NCBI RefSeq assembly: GCF_021390175.1
Contig: NZ_CP090004.1
Coordinates: 3,711,001-3,775,000, forward strand
DNA: 64,000 nucleotides
Direction: 5' to 3'
From: Flagellimonas sp. HMM57
GTDB taxonomy: Bacteria; Bacteroidota; Bacteroidia; Flavobacteriales; Flavobacteriaceae
Positions 62,727-64,000 of the stretch are shown here, in pieces; the first letter of the stretch is position 1, and every line of letters starts with the position of its first letter. The notes under the pieces were generated by a model. It had not been told where the DNA came from, did not search any database, and saw only the letters and a list, made by a program, of their open reading frames with translations. Position numbers and translations under genes: made by a program.

Positions 62727-62851
62727 ATTTTCTATATATGTTGCTTACACTATTAAAAATCCTGATTTAAAGAGGGTTTCCCAACTTATTGTTCCAAACC
62801 GTTCCCATTTTGTTGTCAAATTGCTTTATTTGTAGGTGTAAACAAACCATT

Positions 62852-64000
62852 ATGAAGTATTTCTATTTACTGTGCAGTGTCTGCCTATTGTTTTCATGTG
62901 CCAACAAAAACGAAAAACCGAAAGAAACCTTGGAAGAAATAGCAAAACGAATTCATGAAAAAGTAATCACTATTGATACCCATAACGATATCAATGTGAA
63001 GAATTTTACAGATAGTATCAACTACACCCAAGATCTGGAAACGCAAATAACGTTACCAAAAATGATAGAAGGTGGTTTGGATGTAACCTGGCTGATAGTC
63101 TATACCGGGCAGGATTCTCTAAATGCCGAAGGCTACGCAAAGGCATCAGAAAATGCAATTGCCAAGTTTGAAGCCATACATCGGCTTTGCGAAACGTATG
63201 CGCCGGACAAAATAGAACTGGCAATGACATCCAATGATGTTAGGCGAATTAATAACGCTGGCAAGAAAGTGGCTATGATCGGTGTGGAAAATGCATACCC
63301 TATAGGTGAAGACTTATCAAAATTTGAAGAATACCACAAACGAGGAGCACGATACATTTCATTGTCACATAATGGACATAGTCAATTCTGTGATTCCAAT
63401 ACAGGCGAAAAAGATAGTATTTGGTTACATAATGGTTTAAGTGATATTGGTATAGATGCTGTAACAGAGATGAATAGACTTGGAATAATGATAGATGTTT
63501 CGCACCCGTCCAAAGAATCCATGAAGCAGATGGTGGCAATTTCCGAAGCTCCTATCATAGCCTCACATTCATCGGCGAGAGCACTGTGCGACCACAGTAG
63601 AAATTTAGACGACGAACAACTTTTATTGCTCAAACAGAATGGCGGGGTAGTTCAAACAGTGGCATTTAGTTCGTATTTAAACACAGAAAAGCATGAGGCA
63701 AGAGCAGAATACATGAAAAAAATCCATAAACAGATTGCTGATTCCCTGGGTATTAACTGGTACGAACGCTCCCAATTTTCAACATTGTCAGCTACACAAC
63801 GTGCCGAATTCATGGAGAATTACCCAAAGGTCAAGAAAATGGGGACAGCGTTAGCAAAAAAAGATGAAAATGCTCCTCCAGCGGTAAACGTTTCGGACTT
63901 TGTGGACCATATTGATTATATGGTTAAGCTCATTGGAATTGACCATGTAGGAATTAGCTCAGATTTTGATGGCGGCGGCGGTATTGAAGCATGGTCAGAT
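62852..64000 (+). CDS. Membrane dipeptidase lipoprotein, M19 family (partial)
   Basis: Starts at the ATG 62852 and runs off the right edge (383 residues seen). It has a lipoprotein signal (MKYFYLLCSVCLLFSC). M19 hallmarks are TIDTHNDIN (first metal site), MIEGGLDVTWLIVYTG, VAMIGVENAYPIG, ARYISLSHNGHSQF, MIDVSHPSKESM, IIASHSSARALCDHSRN with metal-binding His residues, and GIDHVGISSDFDGGGG. The enzyme splits dipeptides with a zinc pair; the family includes renal dipeptidase. It diverges from the Hpt-like gene. Confidence 0.92.
   Translation, partial: MKYFYLLCSVCLLFSCANKNEKPKETLEEIAKRIHEKVITIDTHNDINVKNFTDSINYTQDLETQITLPKMIEGGLDVTWLIVYTGQDSLNAEGYAKASENAIAKFEAIHRLCETYAPDKIELAMTSNDVRRINNAGKKVAMIGVENAYPIGEDLSKFEEYHKRGARYISLSHNGHSQFCDSNTGEKDSIWLHNGLSDIGIDAVTEMNRLGIMIDVSHPSKESMKQMVAISEAPIIASHSSARALCDHSRNLDDEQLLLLKQNGGVVQTVAFSSYLNTEKHEARAEYMKKIHKQIADSLGINWYERSQFSTLSATQRAEFMENYPKVKKMGTALAKKDENAPPAVNVSDFVDHIDYMVKLIGIDHVGISSDFDGGGGIEAWSD

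Noticed and set aside
1..64000. CRISPR array, tRNA or rRNA genes
   Set aside because: No regularly spaced short repeats, no cloverleaf and no rRNA-like sequence were noticed on either strand.

Overview
The window looks like a chromosomal segment of a marine member of the Flavobacteriaceae (Bacteroidota), of the Maribacter/Arenibacter/Muricauda type. The evidence is low GC, A-rich sequence before start codons, very many lipoprotein signal peptides, a short 287-residue primary sigma factor, an LytTR/LytS pair, a DUF6090 membrane protein, an exported VPS10-like protein and a plausible Bacteroidota-type promoter (TTG, about 20 bases, TAnnTTTG). I saw no rRNA, tRNA, CRISPR array, transposase or integrase.

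Left part (1-10 kb): the end of an exported hydrolase gene and a beta-barrel-like protein, a DUF6090 gene bracketed by two 40-base direct repeats, a LytTR/LytS system divergent from an esterase/beta-lactamase-like fusion, a large lipoprotein and a DUF2490 protein. Pieces of one dispersed intergenic repeat family lie at about 1.26-1.43, 2.23-2.40, 6.42-6.73 and 9.0-9.14 kb.

10-27 kb: mostly envelope and catabolic genes on the minus strand. These are an ECF sigma operon whose membrane anti-sigma candidate shares a domain with the operon's small exported protein, a dienelactone-hydrolase-like lipoprotein, aldehyde dehydrogenase, a Gfo/Idh/MocA oxidoreductase, a PAF-acetylhydrolase-like enzyme, an exported methyltransferase, a VPS10/BNR protein, an SRPBCC-ArsR pair with two operator-like palindromes, and trehalase divergent from a FadR-type GntR regulator.

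27.8-38 kb: a molybdenum-enzyme island on the minus strand. It encodes a periplasmic isoquinoline-1-oxidoreductase/aldehyde-oxidase-type enzyme (2Fe-2S subunit and Tat-exported molybdopterin subunit), cofactor genes (moaD, moaA, mobA, moeB-rhodanese, moeA), and maturation factors XdhC and a MocA-like cytidylyltransferase, ending with an exported amidohydrolase. moaC, moaE and mogA/moaB are not in the window.

38-48 kb: a VWA lipoprotein, a peptidoglycan-active operon (3D-domain protein, amidase, M14 peptidase broken by a frameshift), two serine hydrolases (one with a C-terminal AMPK/CBM48-like domain), a pirin, and menB. 48.7-57.1 kb: an AT-rich, all-plus-strand row of unrelated accessory genes, including an orphan with a PD-(D/E)XK-like motif.

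57-64 kb: a glycosyltransferase, a DEAH helicase, the primary sigma factor gene, and opposite it an unrecognised minus-strand set: a protein with an Hpt-like domain that lacks the expected histidine, a 124-residue acidic protein, and two adjacent paralogous microproteins of 32 and 33 residues with their own promoter. The window ends inside an M19 dipeptidase lipoprotein gene.
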